From the NCBI RefSeq assembly GCF_963675165.1, contig NC_087382.1, positions 744,001 through 808,000 on the forward strand: 64,000 bases of DNA. The letters are read 5' to 3'. A model generated the notes under the pieces. That model saw only the letters and a list, made by a program, of their open reading frames with translations, was not told where the DNA came from and searched no databases. A program made the position numbers and the translations under genes. This DNA is from Halichondria panicea (lineage: Eukaryota; Porifera; Demospongiae; Suberitida; Halichondriidae). This document shows positions 1 through 11,397 of the stretch, piece by piece. Within the stretch, counting starts at the first letter, position 1; each line of letters opens with the position of its first letter.

Positions 1-215
1 GCCAGTCTCAGTAGCAGCAGCTTGTCGAGCATTCAGAGTGTTCTGTCCACAACTGTGCATCCCTTCTTCAAATTGCCTCACAAGAAATTCTCTCTGGGAT
101 ATTGTGATCACTGTTCGGGAAGTCATGATTCTACTGATCACTAGCACTACTCTCCACCTTGTACCAACCAGCTGTGTTGTCCAGTCCAGTAGTACCAAGG
201 GCGTATATATAGAGT

Positions 216-975
216 TAGCCTCGATTCCAGGCCGCTTGAACAAGGCGGCCTGGTATACCTTGTATGCGCATGCGTGTACATTACCCCAAAAAGGGGGTAA
301 TCCGTGTATTTGTGGATACTGTCAGTAAAATAAACCGTATACTATTTGTATTCTGATTTTAGAGTCCGTTACATAGAAGTATTGTGCAAAGATGACTTGA
401 GTTCTTACGCCCTTTATTGTATCAAGCTAAGTCTCTACTTAACGACACCCTACACTGTAAGGCTACAGATGTTATAGGAAAGGCATGATGTGTTCCTGTG
501 GGTCCCCTGATGAGGCTGTGGTAATATAGACCAGGCAAGTGTTCTGCTACTAAATCTTGCCTTTATGTTCGACAAGAAGTCATTGCTGAAGATAAAGAAG
601 CTAATGATTACTCCTGAAAGCTTTTAATAAGCTTTAACTCGACACTCAGGAAGTTATTCACTCAAGATCTACTGATGTATTAAAGAGTCCACCACTCTTC
701 CTAGCTGGCAGCTCTAGCTGTCTGGGAGCCTTTCTTAAACTGTCTCTTTGATAAACAGAGCTAGAAGAAGCAACACTGCTGCAGCATAATTATTCTACTT
801 TGATTAGTGTCTCTGAAAGCTGCCATTGTGGTCACATTGTCATACGTACTATTCCCTTTTGTAACTTTGTCCGGTTTTTTACAATTTGTATGATGAAATT
901 GTTGTCAATTATTTTGCGCATGCGCATACAAGGTATACCAGGCCGCCTTGTTCAAGCGGCCTGGAATCGAGGCTA
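216..975. mobile_element. 760-bp inverted-repeat element, TAGCCTCG family
   Basis: The ends are long inverted repeats (216 to about 275 and about 916-975) beginning TAGCCTCGATTCCAGGCCG, and each arm holds its own internal inverted repeat. The element is flanked by the 9-bp direct repeat ATATAGAGT (207-215 and 976-984). It landed inside the tip of the pogo-like element. No transposase is visible inside, so it is non-autonomous. A 9-bp duplication is typical of Mutator-like transposons, but the superfamily is inference. Confidence 0.85.
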
Positions 976-980
976 ATATA

Positions 981-1690
981 GAGTAAACAATGGAACTTCG
1001 CAGGACACGTATTTTCGAACGATTTAGCACCACGGTAAGCAAAAACAAACAGCGTTATGCAGAATCTGACCCTACACAAGCCGACTTACATGCCTTAGGA
1101 ACAAGCTAGTCTCGTGGACCAGCCGATATATTATCGTCTGGCAAATTACACATGAGCTACTTGTGCAGCGGTCTAAGTGGCTGTTTACATTGATAAGTGG
1201 TTAGTGGTTGGAGGATGGATGTGTGAAACCACATAATTAGATTTGCCAAATCTACTTTAGCTAGCGGTGCAGCTGTGCGGTTTCACAACTTACTACAAAC
1301 ACTTATCAGCCACTTAGAGCGCCACCATATTTGTGGCGCGGTCAACACAACTCTGTACGGTGAAATTGGCCAGGCCCTTATTCAGGGTCTGGGTCCGCGA
1401 GACTAGGAACAAGCTGGGTTGAACAGCAACTTCGCAGCCCTTGCAGTGATGACGTAATAAACCAGAAAACAAAAGTGTGCGATAGTTGGAATTTCGACAA
1501 AAGTAATGTATCTCCGAACTAAGGTACTTGCCGCTTTAACTAGCTAATTTCGAGCTTCCCATCAGCTTTAGCATGTCCTATTTAGTATAGAGTGAACTTA
1601 AGCAACACTAAAATGACTGCATTGCTGCTCAAAACAAACAAAACTGCTTTCCAACAAAAAGTGCTGAATCAGCACTTTTAACACCCACGT
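981..1690 (+). repeat. left terminal inverted repeat of the pogo-like element
   Basis: About 390 bp (not counting the 299-bp MITE inside it) match the reverse complement of 7570-7951. The arm includes the ATG-containing stretch at about 991-1034 and its GTAAGC donor. Confidence 0.85.
1107..1405. mobile_element. 299-bp MITE with TAGTCTCG ends and 9-bp target duplication
   Basis: The element begins TAGTCTCGTGGACC and ends with the near-complement GGTCCGCGAGACTA. It is flanked by GGAACAAGC at 1098-1106 and 1406-1414. The uninterrupted site survives in the opposite terminal repeat of the host transposon near 7820-7835, which proves the insertion and its boundaries. There is no coding capacity. 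Confidence 0.9.
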
Positions 1691-2672
1691 ACACTGCACG
1701 ATTTTATTCTTTTTAAGGTGAATAATTAATCATTAATGATCTCAGAATTATCATCATCAAAAATAATTAGCCTCGTTCCCAGGCCTTACTTTTTCTTGCT
1801 GTTGTCACTGTTCATCCATAAACATAAGAAAGACATAGTGAGGCAGCAAAGAAAGAAATGGGCGTACAGTTAAGAAAACGTAAGGCCTGGTTTGGGAAAT
1901 CGCGTGATCCACAAGGATTTTTATGAACGTGGGCGATATGTAGCCCACAATCGTGACGTAAGGTATTCTCCCACGCATTCAGAGTAAGACTGTACTGTAC
2001 TGCACTGAGACAACCACCAAGCTGTGCTGCAAGTCAGATCAGAGAACCAGCGTGGCCAGCTCTGGTGGCAGTAGCTACCTGCTATATGATAATGATGACT
2101 AAGCTATTCTACTATAGCATGTAGAAAGACACAAGAAAAGGTAATAGTGATAGAATCTAAACACACAATCTAGACTAGTAGATCATCTAGCTAAGCCTAA
2201 GGTATAGCTAGCTATAGTGCTTGCAAACTTCCAGTTCCAAGTCCATGTCCAGCTTGCAGCAGGCAAAGTTTTACTAGTCGTAGACCTCTGCGTGGGCAGT
2301 CCAACATCTCTAGCTCAGTATGCCCACGCTCATTTTCACCCTTCTACCACCCTTCTACCCTCACGCGACTTCCCGATACAGGCTCTCCTTTTTCCTAACT
2401 TTACGTCTATTTCTTTCTTTATTCCTCCAATTAATACCGTATTTTATCTCATTGAACGAATAATACAGTATTTTATCTTATTGAACGATTGTGATAAAGA
2501 ACAGAAAAAGGAGAGCCTGTGTAGAGGCTAAAAAATAATCATCATAAATCACAACAGCAAAGGACAAAAATTAATGCATAAGAAACTCTGTAGATGAAAC
2601 TTTAATTTGCAGCACCTGCAAGAAAAACATTTAATTTAATTATTTTGCATTGCAAGTCCCTCTATATAATAC
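1691..2672. repeat. non-coding stretch with two foldback repeats
   Basis: I see no gene here. A foldback lies at about 1773-1910 (arms around AGGCCTTACTTTTTCTT and its complement). A second lies at 2378-2520, with arms CAGGCTCTCCTTTTTC and GAAAAAGGAGAGCCTG; related sequence recurs near 22.4-23.0 kb. The 104-codon open frame across the second foldback has no supporting features. Confidence 0.55.
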
Positions 2673-2907
2673 CAGGAGCCCATAAAGAGAAGGAGCGGCT
2701 AACTACGGGGATCACATCTCGTAATTGGTTATGACAGGGTCACTAAGTGGTTGAATCCCTACACGTGTTATACGCAATGCAGGGATGCGGTTTGCAAGCA
2801 CTTAGTCGCTTCCATACAAGGAAGTGCGGTTTCACCGGCAATTACGAGATGTGATCCCCGAGTATACGTTGAAGTTAGCCGCTCCTTCTCTTATTTATGG
2901 GCTCCTG
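2673..2907. mobile_element. 235-bp MITE
   Basis: The inverted ends begin CAGGAGCCCATAAA and include a long complementary block ending in GGGGATCACATCTCG. The flanks are the 7-bp direct repeat ATAATAC (2666-2672 and 2908-2914). The centre shows no coding sequence. Confidence 0.85.
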
Positions 2908-3189
2908 ATAATACACAATAATACTTTAGGTAGTATGAACTAACTATAACTAACACACATTTAACCTACCGTTTCCTGAGGCTGAGGCAGACCGAGTACC
3001 CATCCTCTTACCAGCACCTAGACAAAAACGTGATGATGCGTATTGTGACAAAGTAGTACAAAGTAGGTAGTGTACACGTTTAATCTACCGTTTCCTAAGG
3101 CAGTTACATACTTACGTGATTTCTTCCCAGCAGCAGAGGGAACTGTGGTAGAAAAAGGTGAGCAATAGCATTTTGTCATAGTGTCACAC

Positions 3190-4100
3190 TAACCTAGAGG
3201 GGGGTCACTAGCTGTGACATCAGGTGCAGTGGTCACATGACACATGTTGTTGCCTGACCGAGTGCCTATCCTCTCACCTAGACAAAAATGGCTAAATAAT
3301 TACACTGTAGGAGCAGTGCATGTACATTGTCTACACAATAAGTGCACATGTATGCACATACAAACAAAACTTAGTACCCTTTTTCGGGGCAGTTACACCA
3401 TCAGACCCAAGAGACTCAGAGATTACAGAGGGAACTGTAAACAGAATACAATGTACATACGTGAACAATGTCACAGTTTCACACTAACCTAGAGGGGGGT
3501 CACTAGCTGTGGTATCAGGTGCAGTGACATCAGGTGCAGTTGTCACATGAGACTTCTGGCTGCGAGTGCTCATCGTCTTACCCACACCTAGACAAAGGTG
3601 TTATTAAAATATACATGTATACTGTAAGAGCAGTGTACACAATAAGAAGCACAGGTGAACATCTTACCCTTTCTTGGGGCAGTTACACCATCGTCTGACC
3701 CAAGAGTTACAGAGGGAACTGTAAACAGAATACAATGTACATACGTGAACAATGTCACAGTTTCACACTAACCTAGAGGGGGGTCACTAGCTGTGGCATC
3801 AGGTGCAGTGACATCAGGTGCAGTTGTCACATGAGACTTCTTGCTGCGAGTGCTCATCGTCTTACCCACACCTGGACAAAGGTGTTATTAAAATATACAT
3901 GTATACTGTAAGAGCAGTGTACACAATAAGAAGCACAGGTGAACATCTTACCCTTTCTTGGGGCAGTTACACCATCGTCTGACCCAAGAGTTACAGAGGG
4001 AACTATAAACAGAATACAATGTACATACGTGAACAATGTCACAGTTTCACACTAACCTAGAGGGGGGTCACTATAGCTGTGGTATCAGGTGCTGTGGTCA
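3190..4100 (-). repeat. about 300-bp tandem repeats that duplicate two small exons
   Basis: A unit of about 300 bp is repeated roughly three times (for example about 3540-3830 and 3840-4090 are nearly identical, with a more diverged copy from about 3190). On the - strand each unit contains two short open segments with splice signals: one encodes a Ser/Lys/Thr-rich tail (RSKKSHVTTAPDVTAPDA), the other reads VPSVTLGSDDGVTAPRK. They lie downstream of the PHD exon of the transposon's second gene and look like repeated alternative C-terminal exons of it. Confidence 0.6.
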
Positions 4101-4265
4101 CATGACCTGTAGAGAGTAGGAGCTGTTTATAATACATGGATATACTATACAATAAAATGTATATGGGTACTACTACGTACATGTATCTATTTAGCTGATA
4201 AACAAATATACAAGTAAGGTGCTTGATAGAAGAGGATACACACACATGTACATGAGCAAACTTAC

Positions 4266-5252
4266 AAGAATGACAGCGCCATTCCTCCATCGATTCTAAG
4301 TCCACGTGGTCCTCAATAACACAATCGGAGTGAAACCAGTGGTTACATTCGTCACAGCAGACTACTTGTTGAAGACCCTGAGGTTGCCGACAGACACAAT
4401 AGATATCAAAGTGAACTGTTTCGTGTACTCTCTTCTTGACCGTACGATCAACTGATGGAAAGCGGCTCATGTTTTTGTTAGAAAAGCACAGTTCCATGTG
4501 TGGCCTCATCTCAGCCTGTAGGTAGCTAACAGTAGAAGGATCGATATCGAAACAGAGATCTGTTGCCACAGCTGAGGCAAAAAGCCCACAATCAGCCCCA
4601 CCAAACTGTTGTTGAACGTTAACAATGTTGATGCCGATGGAATCATTGTTTTGGGTTTTCAGAATGGTACACACTTGTCGCACAACACTGCTGTCTTCTT
4701 CAGGGATAATTATCATGGAGTCATAAACATCAACATACCCTTGATCACAACCAATGTTTGATACACAAATCCAGTGAGACAGATCGACGTACACCATCTG
4801 AACAAACTCCTGTGGGGTCGACCTCCACACATGATTGACTTGAAGGTGATGGGTATCTTGAAGGCCGTTCTGTAATGGAAATTGTTTTCTTAGCAAGTAC
4901 TTGGTTGCAGCCATATGATTTGCTGTTAGCCATCGACCACTCCTTAAAAGCTGCTGATCGTTCTGAGAGAGACCAAGGATGCTAATCCATGACGAGAGGG
5001 AGGAAGACGATCCTACATGTACATAAAAAAATCACACGTGTATTATGGAGAGGAGGTACATGATGTAGTTTAATTGCTAGCCTAATATGATAACCACGCC
5101 AGTTGAAAAAATGCACATGTATAATTATGAGCTAGCTCAATGCATAATGAAGCCAACTTATGTCTACTAACCGTATACAGATACTTGGGTACCTTTCGGA
5201 TTTTCATTGTCCAATGGCGTAGTATTCATCTCAACTATCACGACATCTTCAT
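4266..5252 (-). CDS. Ulp1-like cysteine protease with C-terminal PHD finger (transposon gene, partial)
   Basis: Two exons are supported on the - strand: 5172-5252 and 4266-5012. The join is consistent (phase 1 to phase 1), and donor GTTAGT, acceptor TGTAG and a final GTAAGT donor are visible. The main exon has a C48/Ulp1-type core: a His in SHWICVSN, an Asp in VDVYDSM, and a Cys in GGADCGLFASA with a nearby Gln. It is followed by a PHD finger of Cys4-His-Cys3 type (YCVCRQPQG, CCDECNHWFHSDC, WRCHSC). Ulp1 enzymes process SUMO-like modifiers and PHD fingers usually read histone tails; how they serve a transposon is not known to me. It may be spliced to the upstream transposase exons as one protein. 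The sister copy at 36.8-37.6 kb shares the same order. Confidence 0.72.
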
Positions 5253-5515
5253 CTACATAATGTTTAGGAAAAAATAGACAACAGTTATATAGCACAGCTA
5301 CATGGACATATACTTCTTGTATGCTTATGTATGTTTGTATGGTGTATGTAACCTGTACAAAGTATAGAGGGCTACACTACATGTTTCAAGCGAACAAACC
5401 ATGGACATCGTTCGCTTTACTTGTTCTTTTCTTTGAGCCTATAAAGGAAAGAAGATACTCTGAAGCGATATGTATAGTCTCTGCACTCCCTTAAGATAAC
5501 ATATTTTAGAGGGTA

Positions 5516-7099
5516 CTAATTTCTGCTATATGTACACGTAACGTATCCACACACAATCCCTTTACCCTTTGGAGTCGTGAGTTTCTTTTGTTCTCTCTCG
5601 ACTTTCTTTTGTTCTCTGACATCTTTAACTCTTTTCTTCGCTTTGGCATTAGCCACACTTTGTTCAGAAGTAAGAATGAGATTTTCTGGGTCATTTTCCC
5701 AATCAGATGATTTAGTTTTGAATTTTCGCTGAGGTACGTTTTCAATGTTCGTCATCTCTATGGTATTTTGTCTTTCAATTTGTTGATAGTCACTAACACT
5801 GCTGAATGAGGAGTCAGATGAAAAACAATCTTCATAAAAAACTTGTCTTTTGGCAGGTGTAAAGGGTTGCATTTCATCTGAGTCAATGAACTTGTGGTCA
5901 GTCTTGGTCTGGCATGGGATCTTCAGGATGTCGGCATTGAGAGGGTGTATGCCCGTTGTTCTGAAACCTGCACAGATATTGATAGCTGTCATTCCCTCAA
6001 TCCAGGCCTTGCTAAAGAGTCGACAGAAATTGTACTGGTTAACAACCTGACCAGAATGGCTGACACGAAAATCGTGTACCACTTGCCTCCATTTCATTTT
6101 AAGCGGTCCGAACACTCCCTTGTCAAGAGGTTGGGTCAAATGTGTAGTGTTAGGTGGTAAGGCTAGAATAATGACTTCCTCTTCTTGGGCCAACTTGAGG
6201 GTTTCAGGACAATAGTGGGATGAGTGCCCATCCAGTAATAGTAACAGTGGTCGAGCAGCAGGTGCATACCGCAGAAAGTGGCGTTTAAACCACCGGCAGA
6301 AGAGATGCTGATTCATCCACCCGGAGTCACTCAGCCCATAAACTGAGCCTGGTATTTCTCCAACAGCTAAACTTGGGGGCATTGTTTTTCGGGGCCAGAC
6401 AATCATCGGCGGCAAACATTGCCCACCTGCACTGACACAGCCTACAACTGTTATTTGAGCTTTATTGCCGGATGACACTGAGCAAGGGTTCTTTTCTCCA
6501 CGGACAAAAACACCTTTTAGGGGCTTTGGGTCGAGGGGAAATCCTGATTCATCCATGTTGAAGATTAATGCGGCATCGTTAGTTAAGCCGTACTTTGTCA
6601 AGATCTGTTCCAGCAAAGAATAGTAGCACTTCAAACTCTCTGGAGACGATGCTTTTGCACGAGAAATAGAGAGAGAGGTTGCCATCTTCAATGTTAGAAT
6701 GGTGTGGCGCCTACAAAAGCCTTGCCACCATCCATTTGATAGGTCATGAGGTATAAGGATTCGTTTGGTCACTACCTTCTGAGCCATTACATTTACATCT
6801 TGTCGTGATTTTGGGTAGCCAATTTCACAACATTCAATGACAAATGACACTAGTTCTTCCTCTTCTTCTTCTGTTAATATAGTTGGATGTCCACTTTTAG
6901 CACCAGGCAACACCCTCCCTATTTTGTGATCAAATAAAGTGGATTTAGGGATGCCGTACATTTGAGCAGCTTTACTCAAAGTCATTCCACTGAATATCGC
7001 CTCAAGCGCAGTTCTTATTTTTTGTTCATCCCAATTGACTCTGTAATGTGCAGGCCTTGTCGATCTGGGTTTTGGGTGGGCAGGAACTGTATCAGGCAC
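5516..7099 (-). CDS. pogo/Tigger-type DDE transposase
   Basis: This is a 527-codon open frame. Near the N-terminus is a pipsqueak-type helix-turn-helix (KAAQMYGIPKSTLFDH), followed by a second DNA-binding CENP-B-like region (ILTEEEEEELVSFV to about residue 140). The DDE catalytic domain follows, with acidic residues in FNMDESGF, LLLDGHSSH and QPLDKGVFGPLK, the third being Asp as in pogo elements. The frame stays open upstream of the annotated Met to about 7190, and an earlier exon may lie in the terminal repeat. The last 20 codons look like read-through of an intron (candidate donor after PKG), so the protein may continue into the Ulp1-PHD exons. No internal stop is seen, so this copy could be intact. 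Confidence 0.85.
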   Translation of the reverse strand: MPDTVPAHPKPRSTRPAHYRVNWDEQKIRTALEAIFSGMTLSKAAQMYGIPKSTLFDHKIGRVLPGAKSGHPTILTEEEEEELVSFVIECCEIGYPKSRQDVNVMAQKVVTKRILIPHDLSNGWWQGFCRRHTILTLKMATSLSISRAKASSPESLKCYYSLLEQILTKYGLTNDAALIFNMDESGFPLDPKPLKGVFVRGEKNPCSVSSGNKAQITVVGCVSAGGQCLPPMIVWPRKTMPPSLAVGEIPGSVYGLSDSGWMNQHLFCRWFKRHFLRYAPAARPLLLLLDGHSSHYCPETLKLAQEEEVIILALPPNTTHLTQPLDKGVFGPLKMKWRQVVHDFRVSHSGQVVNQYNFCRLFSKAWIEGMTAINICAGFRTTGIHPLNADILKIPCQTKTDHKFIDSDEMQPFTPAKRQVFYEDCFSSDSSFSSVSDYQQIERQNTIEMTNIENVPQRKFKTKSSDWENDPENLILTSEQSVANAKAKKRVKDVREQKKVEREQKKLTTPKGKGIVCGYVTCTYSRN

Positions 7100-7569
7100 T
7101 GCTATACTAGCAAAAATCCGATCTCTAAATGGTCGATACTGCCGTTTAGACGGTGCTGGCTGCGGTCTTCGGCAGGGCCTACATATGTTATTTCAGCGTA
7201 CGTAGGTAAGACAATAAAATGTTAGCATCAGAATACACACTTTCATTATAAAGTGTAGTCATGGGAGAGGCTTGGGAGCTGCAATGACTTACTGTGCACC
7301 ACCCTTATTAAATGAACTTTGTCCTTTTCACGCCCCCACACTTGCTGTTTAAAATTTAATTAATATGCATATCTAATATGCAAAGCTAGATAGATCTTAC
7401 AACAGTTCACTTTTACCCCATCTGGCTCTGCTCCATCTCCTTCCCTTCTTCTACCAAAGAAACAGTAAACAGTAAAACCAACAGAGAAAATTAAACGCCT
7501 GGTACAGACACTTCTTAATCAGCACATGCGCACTAGACCAATTAAGGCCTAGGGGGCCGTTGAAATGCT
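7100..7569. other. non-coding 5' region of the transposase gene
   Basis: This holds the upstream continuation of the transposase frame to about 7190, then AT-rich sequence up to the right terminal repeat. No other gene is visible. Confidence 0.5.
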
Positions 7570-7951
7570 GATTCAGCACTTTTTGTTCGAAAGCAGTTTT
7601 GTTTGTTTTGAGCAGCAATGCAGTCATTTTAGTTTTGCTTAAGTTCACTCCATACTAAATAGGACATGCTAAAGCTGATGGGAAGCTCGAAATTAGCTAG
7701 TTAAAGCGGCAAGTACCTTAGTTCGGAGATACATTACTTTTGTCGAAATTCCAACTATCGCACACTTTTGTTTTCTGGCTTATTACGTCATCATTGCAAG
7801 AGCTGCGAAGTTGCTGTTCAACCCAGCTTGTTCCTAAGGCATGTAAGTCGGCTTGTGTAGGGTCAGATTCTGCATAACGCTGTTTGTTTTTGCTTACCGT
7901 GGTGCTAAATCGTTCGAAAATACGTGTCGTGCGAAGTTCCATTGTTTACTC
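7570..7951 (-). repeat. right terminal inverted repeat of the pogo-like element
   Basis: This is the reverse complement of the left arm without the MITE. On the - strand it contains an ATG opening a 15-codon stretch (MELRTTRIFERFSTT) that ends at a GTAAGC donor, a plausible first exon for the element's transcript. Confidence 0.8.
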
Positions 7952-7965
7952 TACTACACACACTG

Positions 7966-8205
7966 GTCGGTGGTGTTTGGTACTAACCACCTCTAGACCA
8001 CCTCTTAGGCCTAGTTACTACACACACGCAAACAAGAGGCATATGTGTGTGTTGAATTGAGATTGAGAGGATTGAAGATAACCATCACTTCCAACATTCT
8101 GGTCACATCCACTACAATACAAGCCAATGCAATGTCTACTGAACCATCTAGAGTTTAGGAAGTAACAGAAGGAGTGTGTTATTAGGTGCTATCAAGGGCG
8201 TATGA
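7966..8205. repeat. 240-bp dispersed repeat, copy 1
   Basis: Nearly the same sequence recurs at about 14086-14325, including GCAAACAAGAGGCATATGTG, and the beginning also appears near 11978-12040. There are no terminal repeats or coding features. It seems to belong to the duplicated block upstream of the kinase-kelch units. Confidence 0.7.
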
Positions 8206-8499
8206 AGAGAGGCATGCAACTACTATCTATCAGAAAACAAATGGGCGGGGTATTATATCTAAAGAACGCATTGCACGTGCACCGTTTTTGTGCGTGCACG
8301 GTGAAGATATACGGAAACTTACAGAGAAAGTAGCTAAGCTAGCTAACTAACATACTGCAGATGATTGTAGCTATCTATACTAGTAGTAAATGATGCTAAC
8401 AATGCTCAGGTAACTTAAGGAAGTAACAGAAGGAGTAGATCTACAACTTAACCAGTAGGTTGTACATAGGATTGATTTCATCATTTATATTTGATTGGC

Positions 8500-8690
8500 A
8501 GCTCTCTCCACCCCCTCAGCAATGGTCTCTCTCCATGGTCCTGGACAAAGCTTCCACCATATATATATACAGGGCCAACTTCCTCAATGCTTCAAAAGTG
8601 GTAGATTTTCTTTTTGTTGACTGTTCTCCTCGCTGTTCTCAAAGCACGTGGTTTGCTGATTCAGCAATATTTTTGCAACAAGGAGATTGT
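8500..8690 (-). pseudogene. decayed death-domain exon fragment upstream of unit A
   Basis: On the - strand this block matches similar blocks upstream of the other units, whose best copies encode VEALSSPIVGHSDIARTMER, clearly related to the end of the death-domain exon of unit G (VKALSSPIVGHVHIARTIER). Here only the part around the CTCTCCATGGTCCTGG motif and the GCTGATTCAGCAATATTTTT block remain. It is non-functional. Confidence 0.45.
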
Positions 8691-8746
8691 ACAAAAGAGC
8701 GCATGTCTTGTAGCTTTACAAAAAGAATGCAGAGATAAGATTAAGA

Positions 8747-10164
8747 ATGGCTGCAATGTTTTCTCTTAGAGATGACGCTAACTTGAGGGAGTTTGTGCTG
8801 GAGAATGTGGAGCACTTCGGAGAGGAGAGAGTTCTAGGAACTGCATGGCTCCTATGGCTCTGTTCAAGAGGTCAGTCACTGCATGCTCTGTTTCTGTGCA
8901 CTGTCTCTAGTGTATCTGCTAGCTATTCAAGTGTTCTTTGAAGGTTTGTTGAGGACATGTAATTTTTCAATGCAACACTCAGAGAAAAGTCTCATTCTGA
9001 TGTAAGAACAACAAACAAACAAAGAAACTAGTTAAGATCTATGTATGTAGCTATGTTAGCTATGTATGTAGCTACTATCCGGCCAGAGAAGCTATAACTA
9101 GCTGTTCACTCTCTTTTGGCCCCAATTAAATTAACTTCCTGTCTATTTCCGGTGCGACACGCATGGGCCGCGTGAAATCCCTGTGTTTCCAATCCCTTCC
9201 TTCTACTATCTATGGTTATATTCTTAAGACACTATCCTATAATTACGCTCATTCATTATTCAGGGTCCCCCTTCCAGAGAGTTGCTCACTCTGAAATGGA
9301 GAAGAGGAAAAGACATGCCAATCAAGATGAGTGGCTCGATACAGAGTGTTGTTATCGGGGACACGGTGTATGTTGGTGGAGGGCTTGCAGTCAATGATCA
9401 TGATATGTGTACAGTGATGAAGCTCGAGCAAGATCAATGGACTAAACTACCAGAGTACACTTCCTATTGGTTCGCTATGACATCACTCGCTAATCGACTA
9501 GTGCTGGTGGGAGGACGTGATCCAAAATCCTGCAATCAACTTTCTATCTTTGAGTCAGGGGAATGGGCTCATCCGTACCCACCAATGAACATTGCTCGTT
9601 CTTCCTCAACAGCTGTCTCCTTCAACAACCACATCATTGTAGCTGGTGGGCGTGATGATAAAGACAAGCGTATCTCCTCTGTGGAGGTGTTGGATGTGGC
9701 ATCAAGAAGATGGTACATAGCTCAGTCACTACCTCACCCACGATCAACACTGAAATCAACTCTCATAGGAAACACCCTCTACCTAATGGGAGGGAGCGAT
9801 TACACTGAAAGGGCAACCAAGACAGTGCACCACGTCGACCTCAATGAACTGATTGCAAAGACTCTTTCCAACTTGGACACATCCACTCTCTGGCAGACCT
9901 TACAAGAAGTACCACTCAAGTTCTCAGCTCCTCTCAGTATTGGGAGATCACGATTAGCCGTTGGTGGACGGGAGGCCGAGGCAGCCCAAGTTCATCGATC
10001 CACCTCTACCATCCTGACACCAGGAGGTGGGTGAAAGTGGGAGACCTGCCTACTGCACGATACAACTGCACATGCTCAGTACTTCCTAGTGGAGAGGTCA
10101 TTGTAGCCAGAGGACACGCAAACACTGATTACATTGAAACTGTGAACTTTTTGTCAATAAGTTA
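8747..10164 (+). pseudogene. unit A: kinase-kelch pseudogene (kinase exons lost)
   Basis: The first kinase exon is present (8747 to about 8870) but has a 4-bp insertion just before the glycine loop, which shifts the frame. Its GTCAGT donor survives. Kinase exon 2 and the coiled-coil exons are absent. A kelch exon follows from 9264 (acceptor TTATTCAG) and aligns with the other units up to about 9970, where a base is lost and the frame breaks; homology continues out of frame to the stop at about 10164. One blade also reads ARG instead of AGG. The open 250-codon part of the kelch exon could still be transcribed, but the gene cannot make the family's full protein. Confidence 0.8.
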
Positions 10165-10244
10165 ATTGGTTAGATTATATTATAGTTCCGCCTTAAATTA
10201 TTATGATAACATTGCCAAAATACCGGTATATAAATTATGTTATA

Positions 10245-10356
10245 GTTATTGACTGGTTGACTAGTAATTATGGCTTATAAACAACCAATGCCGAGGGCGC
10301 AGCCCGAGGCTGAGGTTGTTTATAAACCATAATTACTAGGCAACCAGTCAACAACT
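10245..10356. repeat. 112-bp foldback repeat
   Basis: Arms of about 42 bp (10245-10286 and 10314-10355) are complementary, centred on a GC-rich loop. The arms contain GACTAGTAATTATGG. This is a small inverted-repeat element. Confidence 0.75.
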
Positions 10357-11210
10357 GATTTATTTACTGTAAAAACAGCCGCAAAACAGTCATTTGAACA
10401 TCAGTGGAGACAGTCAAACTTGCTCTCACAGCCTCAGAATTATGCAGTTAGAACAGTTACAGGCATAGAACTAGCAGTACTACTGTGGAGCTACATGAGC
10501 TAGTTATAGGTACGTTCAGCTAGCTGGAAGCCATGCATAAACTTTGACCAGACCCGCCCACCACTAAATGCAGCTGCGAGGTTTGTACATGTAGCTAGCT
10601 AGCTAGCTACCTGTACTGTAGCTGTTACTGTACTGTAGCTCTGAACTAGTCTGTTATTGTCAACAACACCAGAGTCTACTTGTAATCCTCTACTTCTGAG
10701 CCACAGCCTTGACTACTGAGAAAGCACAGAGCAAGAATTTGACTACAGGCTTCAGCTAGTTCAGTTCAGCTTACACTTGAATTTTATTGTGTGCAATGTA
10801 CCAAATTTTGTCAAGATGCATCATATCAATTCAAATCTGCTGAGGAAGTAGATTATAAGAATAGTGCCTGGGGGAAGTAATTATATAATATAATTACTGG
10901 ACATCACCTAGGATACGGACTGAATCAGTAAATAAATATATAATATTATATAATTCGTGGTATATAATTATAATTATACCCAAAATAGTCAAGAATTATG
11001 GCATGAACATATAACTACATCAACAAAATATAATTCCTACAATGGGGTGTTTAAACGAGATGGGCGTTTAATCAAGTAAATACGGTATACATACGTATAT
11101 GAATAACAATTGACAATCATGATAATTATGTTGCAACAGAATTTCATTGTTTGTTAGGATTGTGTAGTTAATCAAATTGTACAAAATAATCAATGGCACG
11201 AGTTCGTACA
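10357..11210. other. AT-rich spacer, no gene seen
   Basis: The stretch contains long AT runs and short GCTA repeats. I see no exon, repeat arm or conserved block shared with other units. Confidence 0.5.
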
Positions 11211-11224
11211 AATATTACATTATG

Positions 11225-11363
11225 AGAATATAGACCACAAAAACAGACAAAATGTGCGACAGTCTCAAAACAAGTTCAGGTCCTTGGTTGGGGACTTTTA
11301 TGCTTGCAGAGCGGAAGCTGAGGACTCGACAGTTGCCTTGTCTCTGTGTGGCAGGGGAGTGAG

Positions 11364-11397
<34 letters not shown>

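Larger units (their letters stand above)
212..7951 (-). mobile_element. pogo-like DNA transposon carrying transposase and Ulp1-PHD genes
   Basis: Two long inverted arms bound this element. The left arm (981 to about 1690, interrupted by a MITE) matches the reverse complement of about 7570-7951 nearly base for base. The tips read GAGTAAACAATGG and are flanked by TA on both sides, as expected for the Tc1/mariner-pogo superfamily. Between the arms lie two - strand coding regions, a DDE transposase and, downstream of it, a Ulp1-like protease with a PHD finger. The very left tip was split by another insertion (216-975), so the first four bases lie at 212-215. Both arms carry an ATG with a 15-codon open stretch ending at a GTAAGC splice donor, so transcription may start inside the terminal repeat. 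The pairing of the two genes recurs at 36.5-39.2 kb, which supports one composite element. Confidence 0.75.

Noticed and set aside
38-328. Open frame at the left edge of the window
   Set aside because: It runs through the tip of the 760-bp MITE and has no domain, paralogue or splice support.
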